From positions 1 through 5,553 of the forward strand of contig JAPPKI010000518.1 of NCBI GenBank assembly GCA_028820035.1: DNA of 5,553 nt. The letters run 5' to 3'. Each line of letters begins with the position of its first letter. The first letter of the stretch is position 1. This stretch comes from a bacterium (GTDB taxonomy: Bacteria > Actinomycetota > Acidimicrobiia > Acidimicrobiales > Bin134). Below are positions 1 to 5,553 of this stretch, piece after piece. Both the position numbers and the translations under genes were made by a program. The notes under the pieces were generated by a model. It searched no databases. It saw only the letters and a list, made by a program, of their open reading frames with translations, and had not been told where the DNA came from.

Positions 1-1
1 G

Positions 2-607
2 TTGAACTGCTTCAGCCGGGGGATGGTGCGGCTGTGCAGGGTGGAGCCCGTCGACGAACTGCCCACCGCCCGTACCCCCCAGGAGTTTGCTGCCCTCGTG
101 GAACACTCGGCCGCCGAGGGGCTGTTGGATGAGTTCGACCGGACGCTGCTGTCTAGCGCGCTGGAGCTGGCCGCTCGACCGGTGCGGGCCGTGATGGTGC
201 CACGCGAGCGGATCGTGGCGGTGGAGAGGGAGGCCACGGTAAACGAGGTGCTCGATTTGATGAATGCCAGCGGCCACTCCCGGGTCTTGGTCCAGAACGG
301 CTCGCCTGATCAGGTGGTCGGGTTCGTCCATGCCAAGGACCTCCTCGATATGACCGGTGATCGGGGGTCGCAGCCTCTCGGCGACGAGCTGATCAGGGTT
401 GTGCCGGCCATCGAAGAGGAGACCTCCTTGGAGGGAGCGCTGGTACTGATGCAGGGCAGCCGACGCCATCTGGCCGTTGTCCGCCAGGGTGCCCGCCGCC
501 GCACTGTCGGCTTGGTCACCCTGGAAGATGTGCTGGAGGTGCTGGTGGGCGATCTCTTCGACGAGACCGACCCAGCCGGGCCCGCTCCGCCAAAACATGG
601 GACATAA
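2..607 (+). CDS. CNNM/CorC (HlyC-like) family protein, C-terminal CBS-pair part (5' end outside window)
   Basis: This is the C-terminal 201 residues of a hemolysin-C/CorC-like membrane protein; the frame is open to the left edge, so the real start and the expected DUF21/CNNM transmembrane domain lie upstream. The first visible residues fit the usual linker after the membrane domain: a short amphipathic stretch, then VEPVDEL and a helical segment ending in EGLLDE (about residues 14-43). Next comes the typical entry to a CBS pair, RPVRAVMVPRERIVAV (59-74). CBS1 spans about 60-117 and CBS2 about 131-185, closing with VGLVTLEDVLEVLVGDLFDE. CBS pairs of this family bind adenine nucleotides and are linked to Mg2+ or other divalent cation transport; that role is inferred from the family. 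The protein stops about 15 residues after CBS2, so it lacks the separate CorC_HlyC C-terminal domain of longer members. The TAA stop lies 7 bases before the next gene. Family assignment is firm; the substrate is unknown. Confidence 0.88.
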   Translation: MNCFSRGMVRLCRVEPVDELPTARTPQEFAALVEHSAAEGLLDEFDRTLLSSALELAARPVRAVMVPRERIVAVEREATVNEVLDLMNASGHSRVLVQNGSPDQVVGFVHAKDLLDMTGDRGSQPLGDELIRVVPAIEEETSLEGALVLMQGSRRHLAVVRQGARRRTVGLVTLEDVLEVLVGDLFDETDPAGPAPPKHGT

Positions 608-608
608 T
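603..608 (+). promoter_or_regulatory. Candidate -10 element for a leaderless LLM oxidoreductase transcript
   Basis: CATAAT differs from the TATAAT consensus at one base. Its last base lies 7 bases before the A of the ATG at 615, so transcription would start on or next to the start codon. There is no purine-rich Shine-Dalgarno sequence in front of this ATG and no recognisable -35 box. The hexamer overlaps the TAA stop of the upstream CBS gene, so it could also be chance. Confidence 0.35.
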
Positions 609-614
609 GGCGGC

Positions 615-1523
615 ATGAAATTCTGGTGTGTGACCGCATTCATGAAGAGCACCGAGCTGGTGCCGATTGCCCGAATGGTTGATGAGGCCGGATACCACGG
701 GATGCTCCTGTCGGATCACATCTTCTATCCCCAAGACCTCAAGAGCCCGTATCCGTACTCGCCCTACGAGGACGGCCGGCCCATATGGGACCCGGAGACG
801 TCCTGGCCTGACAGCTTTGTGACCATCGGGGCGATGATCGGTGCCACTGAGCGCCTGCACTTTTCCAACAACATCTTCATCGCCCCCAACCGACCCATCC
901 TCTCGGTGGCCAAACAGGTGTCCACTGCCGCAGTGATCTCCGGCAATCGGGTGGCGCTGGGAATGGCCGCGGGCTGGATGCGCGAGGAGTTCGAGCAGAT
1001 GGGCCAGGACTTCGACAACCGCGGTCCTCGCACCAACGAGATGATCGAGGCCCTACGCGAGCTGTGGAAGCCGGGCTGGGTGGAGTTCCACGGCGAGTTC
1101 TATGACATCCCGCCGATGATGATGGGTCCGGCGCCCGATGAGCCCATCCCCATCTATACCGGCGGCCATTCCGGGCCGGCGTTGCGCCGGGCGGCCCGCC
1201 ACGCCGACGGATGGATCGGCAATGCCTATGACTGGGACACGCTGGCCGACATTCTTGGCCGCCTGCGAGCCCTTCTGGAAGAGGAAGGCCGGGCTGACGA
1301 TCCCTTCGAGATCATCACCGGCTTCTACGAGCCACCTTCGCTCGACCTCTATCGCCGGGCCGAGGAGGAATTGGGCGTCACCGGGCTTTTCGCTCTGCCC
1401 TGGGCCACCCTCGTCGATGTGAGTACCGACCAACGCGACGGACTCCTCGAAAACGCCACCGCCTATCGCGACGCCATCAACCAGTTCGCTGACGAGATTG
1501 TCCACCCGTTGGCCGACAGGTAG
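615..1523 (+). CDS. LLM-class (luciferase-like, probably F420-dependent) oxidoreductase
   Basis: A 302-residue TIM-barrel protein of the luciferase-like monooxygenase superfamily, closest by eye to the actinobacterial group usually annotated as F420-dependent LLM oxidoreductases. Visible landmarks are the N-terminal strand/helix with DEAGYHGMLLSDH (23-35), the ATERLHFSNNIFI strand (77-89), the PILSVAKQ helix (94-101), ISGNRVALGMAAGWMREEF (108-126), a long helix ending in ELW (149-151), FHGEFYDI (158-165), and the cofactor-phosphate region PIPIYTGGHSGPALRRAARHADGW (177-200). Such enzymes transfer hydride from F420H2, or use FMNH2, on small organic substrates; the substrate cannot be told from sequence. 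The start at 615 is chosen because the family alignment begins at MKFW; an in-frame opening to 477 only overlaps the CBS gene. The gene follows the CBS gene by 7 bases and converges with fabI. NpdG nearby supports an F420-using cell. FMN dependence is the main alternative. Confidence 0.87.
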   Translation: MKFWCVTAFMKSTELVPIARMVDEAGYHGMLLSDHIFYPQDLKSPYPYSPYEDGRPIWDPETSWPDSFVTIGAMIGATERLHFSNNIFIAPNRPILSVAKQVSTAAVISGNRVALGMAAGWMREEFEQMGQDFDNRGPRTNEMIEALRELWKPGWVEFHGEFYDIPPMMMGPAPDEPIPIYTGGHSGPALRRAARHADGWIGNAYDWDTLADILGRLRALLEEEGRADDPFEIITGFYEPPSLDLYRRAEEELGVTGLFALPWATLVDVSTDQRDGLLENATAYRDAINQFADEIVHPLADR

Positions 1524-1531
1524 CGGCTACC
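1519..1531. repeat. Small inverted repeat at the convergent 3' ends of the LLM gene and fabI
   Basis: GGTAGC-G-GCTACC is a perfect 6-base inverted repeat around a single centre base. As RNA it could form a 5-bp stem with a 3-base loop. It overlaps the TAG stop of the LLM gene and lies between it and the fabI stop, 18 bases apart. There is no T tract on either side, so it is a poor intrinsic terminator. It may be a short bidirectional 3'-end structure or chance. Confidence 0.3.
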
Positions 1532-1541
1532 CAGCACCGAT

Positions 1542-2309
1542 TCAGGCCCCCATGGCGTGGTAGCCGCCGTCCACGTGGATCATCTCGCCGGTGGTCAGCG
1601 GGAACCAGTCAGACAAGAGGGCAACCGCGGCCTTGGCCACTGCGGAGCTGTCCTTGACGTCCCAGCCCAGTGGCGCCTGGGCGGCCCAGGAGTCCTCGAA
1701 CACCTCAAAGCCTGGAATGGAGCGAGCCGCCATGGTTCGCACCGGGCCGGCGGCCACCAGGTTCACCCGGATGCCCTCGTCGCCGAGAGAGCGGGCCAGA
1801 TAGCGCGCGGTGGACTCGAAGGCCGCCTTGGCCACCCCCATCCAGTTGTAGAAGGGCCAGGCCACGGTGGCATCGAAGTCCAAACCCACAATCGATCCGC
1901 CGTCGTCCATGAGGGGCACTACCACCTCGGCCAAGGTCTTGAGCGAATAGGCCGAGATCTCCAAGGCGACCTTCACGTCGTCCCATCCCGCGGCCATGAA
2001 GTCGTCGCCCAAGCACACCTCGGGGGCGAACCCGATGGCGTGAACGGCACCATCCACCGACCCCCACCGGTCGGCTAGCTCGTCTCTCAGTGCGGCGGGA
2101 TGGTCGGGGTCTGTTACGTCGAAGGGCAGCACCGGTGGTGAGCCTGGCAGCTTGCGGGCGGTTCGCTCGGTGAGGCTCAGGCCCCGCCCCGCGCCGGTCA
2201 GCACCAGTTCCGCACCCTCAACGGCGGCCAGCGAGGCGATTCCGAAGGCCAACGAGGCATCGGTTAGAACACCGGTGACCAGAATCCGTTTCCCGTCGAG
2301 GAGTCCCAT
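1542..2309 (-). CDS. fabI: Enoyl-[acyl-carrier-protein] reductase [NAD(P)H], InhA-like FabI
   Basis: A 255-residue atypical short-chain dehydrogenase that reduces trans-2-enoyl-ACP in the last step of each fatty acid elongation cycle (FAS II). It starts GLLDGKRILVTGVLTDASLAFGIA, the FabI/InhA form of the nucleotide-binding loop (2-25). D64-V65 follows the fourth strand, HAIGFAP is at 90-96, ISAYSLKTLAE at 118-128, and GGSIVGLDFD at 137-146. The catalytic pair is Y154 and K161 in YNWMGVAK. NLVAAGPVRTMA (183-194), APLGW (212-216), and TTGEMIHVDGGY (239-250) complete the fold. The MDFD-like and YNWM motifs look more like mycobacterial InhA than Escherichia coli FabI, but the substrate loop between K161 and W216 is about 10 residues shorter than in InhA as I recall it. 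The InhA S94 position is Ala (A91). The ATG at 2309 fits the family's usual N terminus. The gene faces away from npdG and no strong Shine-Dalgarno sequence is present. Confidence 0.92.
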   Translation of the reverse strand: MGLLDGKRILVTGVLTDASLAFGIASLAAVEGAELVLTGAGRGLSLTERTARKLPGSPPVLPFDVTDPDHPAALRDELADRWGSVDGAVHAIGFAPEVCLGDDFMAAGWDDVKVALEISAYSLKTLAEVVVPLMDDGGSIVGLDFDATVAWPFYNWMGVAKAAFESTARYLARSLGDEGIRVNLVAAGPVRTMAARSIPGFEVFEDSWAAQAPLGWDVKDSSAVAKAAVALLSDWFPLTTGEMIHVDGGYHAMGA

Positions 2310-2318
2310 AATTGTTGG

Positions 2319-2324
2319 AGGCTA
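2319..2324 (-). promoter_or_regulatory. Candidate -10 element (TAGCCT) upstream of fabI
   Basis: On the minus strand TAGCCT fits the actinobacterial TANNNT -10 pattern and ends 9 bases before the fabI ATG. This would give a leader of only about 3 bases. No -35-like box sits at 16-18 bases upstream. The sequence just before the ATG reads CCTCC, the opposite of a Shine-Dalgarno sequence, which makes leaderless initiation plausible. The motif is short and frequent by chance. Confidence 0.22.
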
Positions 2325-2369
2325 CTCGCCTTGACATGGTCCTATGTGGGTTCGGGAGTACACCTCCTA

Positions 2370-2375
2370 TACCGT
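2370..2375 (+). promoter_or_regulatory. Candidate -10 element (TACCGT) for a leaderless npdG-mshC transcript
   Basis: TACCGT matches TANNNT and ends 7 bases before the ATG at 2383, so transcription would begin within a base of the start codon. There is no Shine-Dalgarno sequence. This also supports choosing 2383 over the in-frame ATG at 2344 as the npdG start. The whole divergent gap to fabI, 2310-2382, is 73 bases and must hold both promoters. Confidence 0.35.
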
Positions 2376-2382
2376 TAGGCCG

Positions 2383-3048
2383 ATGCGGATCGGGATTCTC
2401 GGAGGCACAGGACCGGCGGGCCGAGCCTTGGCTGTCCGGTTGGCATCGGTGGGAATCGAGACCGTGGTGGGGTCGCGTTCGGCTGAGCGGGCCGCCGAGA
2501 TCTGCGAGGGCTTGTTGGCGGAATGGCCCGACCGCCAGCTCCCCCTGACCGGTTCGGCCAATCCCGGCGCCGCCTCTTGCGACGTGGTGGTGGTGGCCAC
2601 CCCCTGGGATGCCGCCGCGGCCACTGCGGCGTCCGTGGCCGATGAGCTGGCCGGCAAGGTGGTCATCAGTATGGCCAATGCCCTAGCCAAGATGGGCCGA
2701 GAATTCCAGCCGCTGGTGCCCTCCCGGGGCTCGATCGCGGCGGCGGTGCAGGCTGCGGTACCCCAAGCCCTGGTATCGGGCGCCCTCCACCATGTGCCGG
2801 CCCATGATCTGGGCGATCTCAGCCAGCCGGTGGACTGCGACGTACTGGTGTGCTCCGACCATCCCGAGGCCACCGTCACCACCATGGAAGTCATGAACAA
2901 GCTCCCCGGTGTCCGGGCCCTCGACGCCGGTCCGCTGTCGGGAGCGAGCCCGGTCGAAGCCTTTACCGCGGTGCTGCTGCAACTAAACGTCCGCTACAAG
3001 ACCCGGGTGGCGGTCCGCTTCACCGGGTTGGGCCTCGAAGACGGCTGA
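2383..3048 (+). CDS. npdG: F420H2:NADP+ oxidoreductase (NADPH-dependent F420 reductase)
   Basis: A 221-residue cytosolic enzyme that transfers hydride reversibly between NADP(H) and coenzyme F420; in actinobacteria it mostly makes F420H2 from NADPH. It opens with MRIGILGGTGPAGRALA, a Rossmann dinucleotide loop. T9, S31 and R32, with basic R36, match the residues I recall contacting the NADP 2'-phosphate in the archaeal enzyme Fno. DVVVVATPW (67-75) is the next strand and loop, followed by KVVISMANAL (92-101), then VSGALHHVPAHDL (131-143) and DVLVCSD (153-159). GVRALDAGPLSGASPVEAFTAVLLQLN (176-202) is the C-terminal helix that shapes the F420 pocket. Length fits the family. An ATG at 2344 would add 13 residues (MWVREYTSYTVRP) ahead of the conserved start and is less likely. 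mshC starts 11 bases after its stop, so the two are likely co-transcribed. Main uncertainty: distant paralogs of this fold with other partners. Confidence 0.88.
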   Translation: MRIGILGGTGPAGRALAVRLASVGIETVVGSRSAERAAEICEGLLAEWPDRQLPLTGSANPGAASCDVVVVATPWDAAAATAASVADELAGKVVISMANALAKMGREFQPLVPSRGSIAAAVQAAVPQALVSGALHHVPAHDLGDLSQPVDCDVLVCSDHPEATVTTMEVMNKLPGVRALDAGPLSGASPVEAFTAVLLQLNVRYKTRVAVRFTGLGLEDG

Positions 3049-3059
3049 GCCCGTCGGCC

Positions 3060-4229
3060 ATGCCCTCCTCCCCATCTCCGGCCGCATCCCCGTCGGGTCC
3101 GATGCGCCTTTACGACACTGCTCGTCAGGCAGTGGTGCCGTTCGAGCCGGGACCAGTGGTGGCCATGTACACCTGCGGCATCACCCCCTACGACGCCACC
3201 CACTTGGGCCATGCCGCCACCTATGTGGCCTACGACGTGCTCCAACGGCGGCTGCGCGACAGGGGCCACGAAACCCGCTGCGTGCGCAACATCACCGACG
3301 TAGACGACGACATCCTCCGCAAGGCCCGGGAGATAGGCGTCCACTATCTGGATCTGGCTGCGGCCGAAACCGCCCGGTTCGACTCCGACATGGAGGCTTT
3401 GGACATGCTGCCGTGCTGGTCGGAGCCTCGGGCCACGTCGGCCATCGCCGACATCCGCAAGATGATCGGTCTCGTTTTGGACCGGGGGTACGCCTATCAG
3501 GCAAGCGGGTCGGTGTATTTCGACATCTCCGCCTTCGACCGATTCGGCCAGGTCAGCCACTTCGACCGAGACACCATGCTGGCCCTAGCCGCCGAACACG
3601 GGGGTAACCCTGACGATCCCAACAAGCGCAACCCCCTCGACTTCGTGCTGTGGCAGAAGTCCGCCCCCGACGAGCCGGCCTGGGACTCCAAGTGGGGCCC
3701 AGGCCGTCCCGGCTGGCACATCGAGTGCTCGGCACTGGCCATGCGGGAACTGGGCGACACCGTGGATCTTCACGGAGGAGGATCCGACTTGATCTACCCC
3801 CATCACGAGTGCGAGGCCGCTCAATCGGAGGTGGTTACCGGCAAGCAGTTCGTGCGCCACTGGATGCATCAGGCCATGGTGCGGATGGACGGCGCCAAGA
3901 TGTCCAAGTCATTGGGCAACCTGGTGTTCGTCTCCGACCTGTTGAAGGAGTACGACCCTCGGGCCATCCGCTTGGCAATTGTGGCCCATCACTACCGGGA
4001 TTCCTGGGAGTGGGACGATTCGGTCATGCCCGCCGCTGCTGAGCGCCTCGAAGCCTGGCAAGCGGCGGCCGATGGCAGCTCCGACCCAGCTCCTGCGGTC
4101 CTCGATCAGGTTCGAGCTTGCCTTGACAACGATTTGGATACTCCCTCGGCGATCGCGGCCATCGACGATGCCGCTTCAGCAGGGGGGATTCAACCGGCAG
4201 CCGCACTGCTCGGCGTCCGGCTCTCGTAG
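3060..4229 (+). CDS. mshC: MshC-like cysteine:GlcN-Ins ligase (mycothiol synthesis), CysRS homolog
   Basis: A 389-residue class I synthetase-like protein. MshC activates cysteine as Cys-AMP and joins it to the amine of GlcN-inositol, the penultimate step of mycothiol synthesis. The hallmark MYTCGITPYDATHLGHAATY (36-55) holds the HIGH-like motif and replaces the CGPTVYDxxHIGNAR form of CysRS. DRDTMLALAAEHGGNPDDP (169-187), NLVFVS (287-292), DNDLDTP (356-362) and the terminal ALLGV also follow MshC. Zinc-site positions are C39, C223 and H248; KMSKS is 280-284. Only about 105 residues follow KMSKS, so the CysRS anticodon-binding region is absent. CysRS-like touches are EPRATSAI (122-129), KRNPLDFVLW (189-198), KMSKSLGN and HHECE (248-252), whose Glu is the CysRS fourth zinc ligand. 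The ATG at 3060 is 11 bases after npdG; an in-frame ATG at 3102 (MRLYDT, 375 residues) is an alternative. Neither has a clear Shine-Dalgarno sequence, so coupling to npdG translation is likely. A truncated CysRS with another amine acceptor is the main alternative. Confidence 0.85.
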   Translation: MPSSPSPAASPSGPMRLYDTARQAVVPFEPGPVVAMYTCGITPYDATHLGHAATYVAYDVLQRRLRDRGHETRCVRNITDVDDDILRKAREIGVHYLDLAAAETARFDSDMEALDMLPCWSEPRATSAIADIRKMIGLVLDRGYAYQASGSVYFDISAFDRFGQVSHFDRDTMLALAAEHGGNPDDPNKRNPLDFVLWQKSAPDEPAWDSKWGPGRPGWHIECSALAMRELGDTVDLHGGGSDLIYPHHECEAAQSEVVTGKQFVRHWMHQAMVRMDGAKMSKSLGNLVFVSDLLKEYDPRAIRLAIVAHHYRDSWEWDDSVMPAAAERLEAWQAAADGSSDPAPAVLDQVRACLDNDLDTPSAIAAIDDAASAGGIQPAAALLGVRLS

Positions 4230-4274
4230 CGGGCCGTTCGCGATAATTGAGCAGGCACAGTTAGGCCGAAAGGT

Positions 4275-4280
4275 TAATTT
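4275..4280 (+). promoter_or_regulatory. Candidate -10 element (TAATTT) upstream of thrS
   Basis: TAATTT matches TANNNT and ends 8 bases before the thrS ATG at 4289, giving a predicted leader of about 2 bases. It lies in an AT-rich dip within the 59-base mshC-thrS gap (4230-4288). TTGAGC at 4247-4252 is too far away (22-base spacer) to be a good -35. GAAAGG at 4268-4273 is a possible but distant Shine-Dalgarno sequence (15-base spacer) if thrS is read from the upstream transcript. The gap shows no T-box or other leader and is too short for one. Confidence 0.33.
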
Positions 4281-4288
4281 GTTGAGCC

Positions 4289-5553
4289 ATGGCTGAAATC
4301 AGCGTCATTCTCCCCGACGGCAGCACGCGCACGATTCCCTCGGGCGGTACCGCGGGCGACTTGGCCGCCGACATCGGCCCCGGTCTGGCCAAGGCGGCGC
4401 TGATCGCCACCGTCGACGATGTCGAGGTGGACTTGAACAGTCCGCTAGCCGACGGCCAGCAGGTGGCAATCATCACTGCTGACAGCGACGCCGGTCTGGA
4501 AACGCTGCGCCACTCCACCGCCCATGTGCTGGCCCAGGCGGTTCTGGAGATGTACCCCGGGGCCACCTACGCGGTGGGTCCGCCCATAGAAGATGGCTTC
4601 TACTACGACTTTGACCTGCCCGACGGGGCCACCATCAGCGATGACGACCTTGAGGCCATCGAGAACCGAATGCGGGAAATCATCGAGGCAGACCAGCCTT
4701 TCGAGCGCCACGAGGTGTCGGCGGCCGAAGGCTTGGAGCTCTTCACCGGCCACCCCTACAAGCGGGAGATCATCGAGACGGTGGCCTTGGCCTCCGATGC
4801 CGATGCAGGCAACCAGTCGACCGACGAGTTGGCCGACGAGGTGGCTGGCGACGGCCAGATCAGCTACTACCGCAACTCGGATTCCTTCATCGACCTGTGC
4901 CGCGGTCCTCACGTTCCGTCCACCGGCCGTCTGGGGCACTTCAAGCTGATGAGCGTGGCCGGGGCCTACTGGCGCCGCGATGCAGGCCGCCCCTCTTTGC
5001 AGCGTGTCTACGGTACGGCCTGGGCGTCGAGAAAAGACCTGGCCGCCCACCTGCACCGGCTGGCCGAGGCGGAAAAGCGGGACCATCGTCGCCTGGCCCG
5101 AGAGCTCGATCTGCTCTCATGGCCCACCGAGTTGGGACCGGGGCTGGCGGTATGGCACCCCAAGGGCGCTGCGGTGCGCCGCATCATCGAGGACTACAGC
5201 CGCGACCGGCACGACGAGGGGGGCTACCAGTCGGTAGTCACCCCCCACATAGCCCGCTCTGATCTGTGGGAGACCAGCGGCCATCTGGACTTCTACCGGG
5301 AGAGCATGTACCCGCCCATGGAGTTGGACGGCGCCTCCTACCACCTCAAGCCGATGAATTGCCCCTTCCACGTGCTGATCTACAAGAGCAACCAGCGGTC
5401 CTATCGTGATCTGCCCATTCGACTATTCGAGCTGGGCACGGTGTACCGCTACGAGCTGTCGGGTGCGGTCCACGGCCTTATGCGCATCCGGGGATTTACC
5501 CAGGACGACAGCCACATATTCGCTACCCGGGAGCAGGCCCCCGCCGAAATCGC
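4289..5553 (+). CDS. thrS: Threonyl-tRNA synthetase, N-terminal 421 residues (3' end outside window)
   Basis: A class II synthetase that charges tRNA-Thr in the cytosol. The window holds about two thirds of the protein and ends inside the catalytic domain. A TGS domain covers about 1-63 (ISVILPDGSTRTIPSG). The editing domain, which removes wrongly attached serine, has H75 and H79 in RHSTAHVLAQA and C204 and H208 in CRGPHVP, so all four site residues are intact. GAYWRRD (225-231) and RVYGTAW (239-245) follow, then AEKRDHRRLARELDL (261-275). In the catalytic domain KPMNCPFH (354-361) carries zinc ligand C358; RDLPIRLFELGTVYRYE (373-389) is motif 2 with R387, and FTQDDSHIF (403-411) carries zinc ligand H409. 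The 51-residue C358-H409 spacing equals that of the Escherichia coli enzyme. The third zinc His, motif 3 and the anticodon domain lie beyond the edge. The ATG at 4289 is firm because an in-frame TGA (4283-4285) lies just upstream. Confidence 0.97.
   Translation, partial: MAEISVILPDGSTRTIPSGGTAGDLAADIGPGLAKAALIATVDDVEVDLNSPLADGQQVAIITADSDAGLETLRHSTAHVLAQAVLEMYPGATYAVGPPIEDGFYYDFDLPDGATISDDDLEAIENRMREIIEADQPFERHEVSAAEGLELFTGHPYKREIIETVALASDADAGNQSTDELADEVAGDGQISYYRNSDSFIDLCRGPHVPSTGRLGHFKLMSVAGAYWRRDAGRPSLQRVYGTAWASRKDLAAHLHRLAEAEKRDHRRLARELDLLSWPTELGPGLAVWHPKGAAVRRIIEDYSRDRHDEGGYQSVVTPHIARSDLWETSGHLDFYRESMYPPMELDGASYHLKPMNCPFHVLIYKSNQRSYRDLPIRLFELGTVYRYELSGAVHGLMRIRGFTQDDSHIFATREQAPAEI

Noticed and set aside
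477..614. A longer LLM oxidoreductase with 46 extra N-terminal residues.
   Set aside because: The extension overlaps the well-conserved CBS2 coding region and has a Trp/Cys/Arg-rich out-of-frame composition; the family begins at MKFW.
1053..1505. A long minus-strand open frame opposite the LLM gene, and similar antisense frames opposite mshC and thrS (for example 4445-5086).
   Set aside because: They show no recognisable domains and sit opposite strongly conserved proteins; high GC content creates such shadow frames.
2331..2336. A perfect TTGACA -35 box in the fabI-npdG divergent region, + strand.
   Set aside because: At 16-19 bases downstream there is only GC-rich sequence around GGGAGT; the nearest good -10 candidates (TATACC at 2368, TACCGT at 2370) are over 30 bases away. 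It does not pair into a normal promoter, though an activator site cannot be excluded.
2850..3059. The mshC frame stays open 70 codons upstream into npdG, suggesting a fusion or longer N terminus.
   Set aside because: The upstream translation is Arg/Pro/His-rich with no family similarity, as expected from reading GC-rich coding DNA out of frame. The conserved npdG frame covers the same bases.
4230..4288. A possible T-box or attenuator leader in front of thrS.
   Set aside because: Only 59 bases are available, with no stem I-like structure, no T-box sequence and no terminator hairpin.
4784..4852. An acidic insert of about 23 residues (166-188) in the ThrRS editing domain relative to Escherichia coli.
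   Set aside because: Mycobacterial ThrRS, as I recall it, has a comparable or larger insert at this place, so it is a lineage feature and not an oddity.

Overview
The window is compact, GC-rich, protein-dense DNA of an actinobacterial type. The closest overall fit is a high-GC actinomycete or Acidimicrobiia-like lineage. This rests on gene content rather than on a database search: an F420-type luciferase-like oxidoreductase, an F420H2:NADP oxidoreductase (NpdG), an InhA-like enoyl-ACP reductase, and a MshC-type cysteine ligase of mycothiol synthesis. Exact taxonomy cannot be settled from the sequence alone. No RNA genes, insertion sequences, CRISPR arrays or phage genes are visible, and no intergenic gap exceeds 80 bases.

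Layout. (1) 2-607, +: C-terminal part of a CNNM/CorC (HlyC-like) membrane protein with a CBS pair, truncated by the window edge. (2) 615-1523, +: LLM-class (F420-type) oxidoreductase. (3) 1542-2309, -: FabI/InhA-like enoyl-ACP reductase, convergent with gene 2 and divergent from gene 4. (4) 2383-3048, +: NpdG. (5) 3060-4229, +: MshC-like cysteine ligase, 11 bases after npdG. (6) 4289-5553, +: threonyl-tRNA synthetase, cut by the right edge.

How the genes fit together. NpdG moves hydride between NADPH and F420, LLM-family enzymes commonly spend F420H2, and FabI consumes NAD(P)H in fatty acid elongation. MshC makes the cysteine adduct that leads to mycothiol, the actinobacterial redox thiol. 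The block therefore reads as redox-cofactor and housekeeping metabolism, with npdG and mshC likely on one transcript. thrS, 59 bases further on, may be co-transcribed or have its own promoter.

Most notable points. The MshC protein combines mycothiol-ligase hallmarks (its N-terminal signature and the lack of an anticodon-binding region) with several CysRS-like features, including the glutamate at the fourth zinc-ligand position. Several genes lack a Shine-Dalgarno sequence and instead have a -10-like hexamer placed for leaderless or near-leaderless transcription. I did not find a convincing undescribed multi-gene system here.
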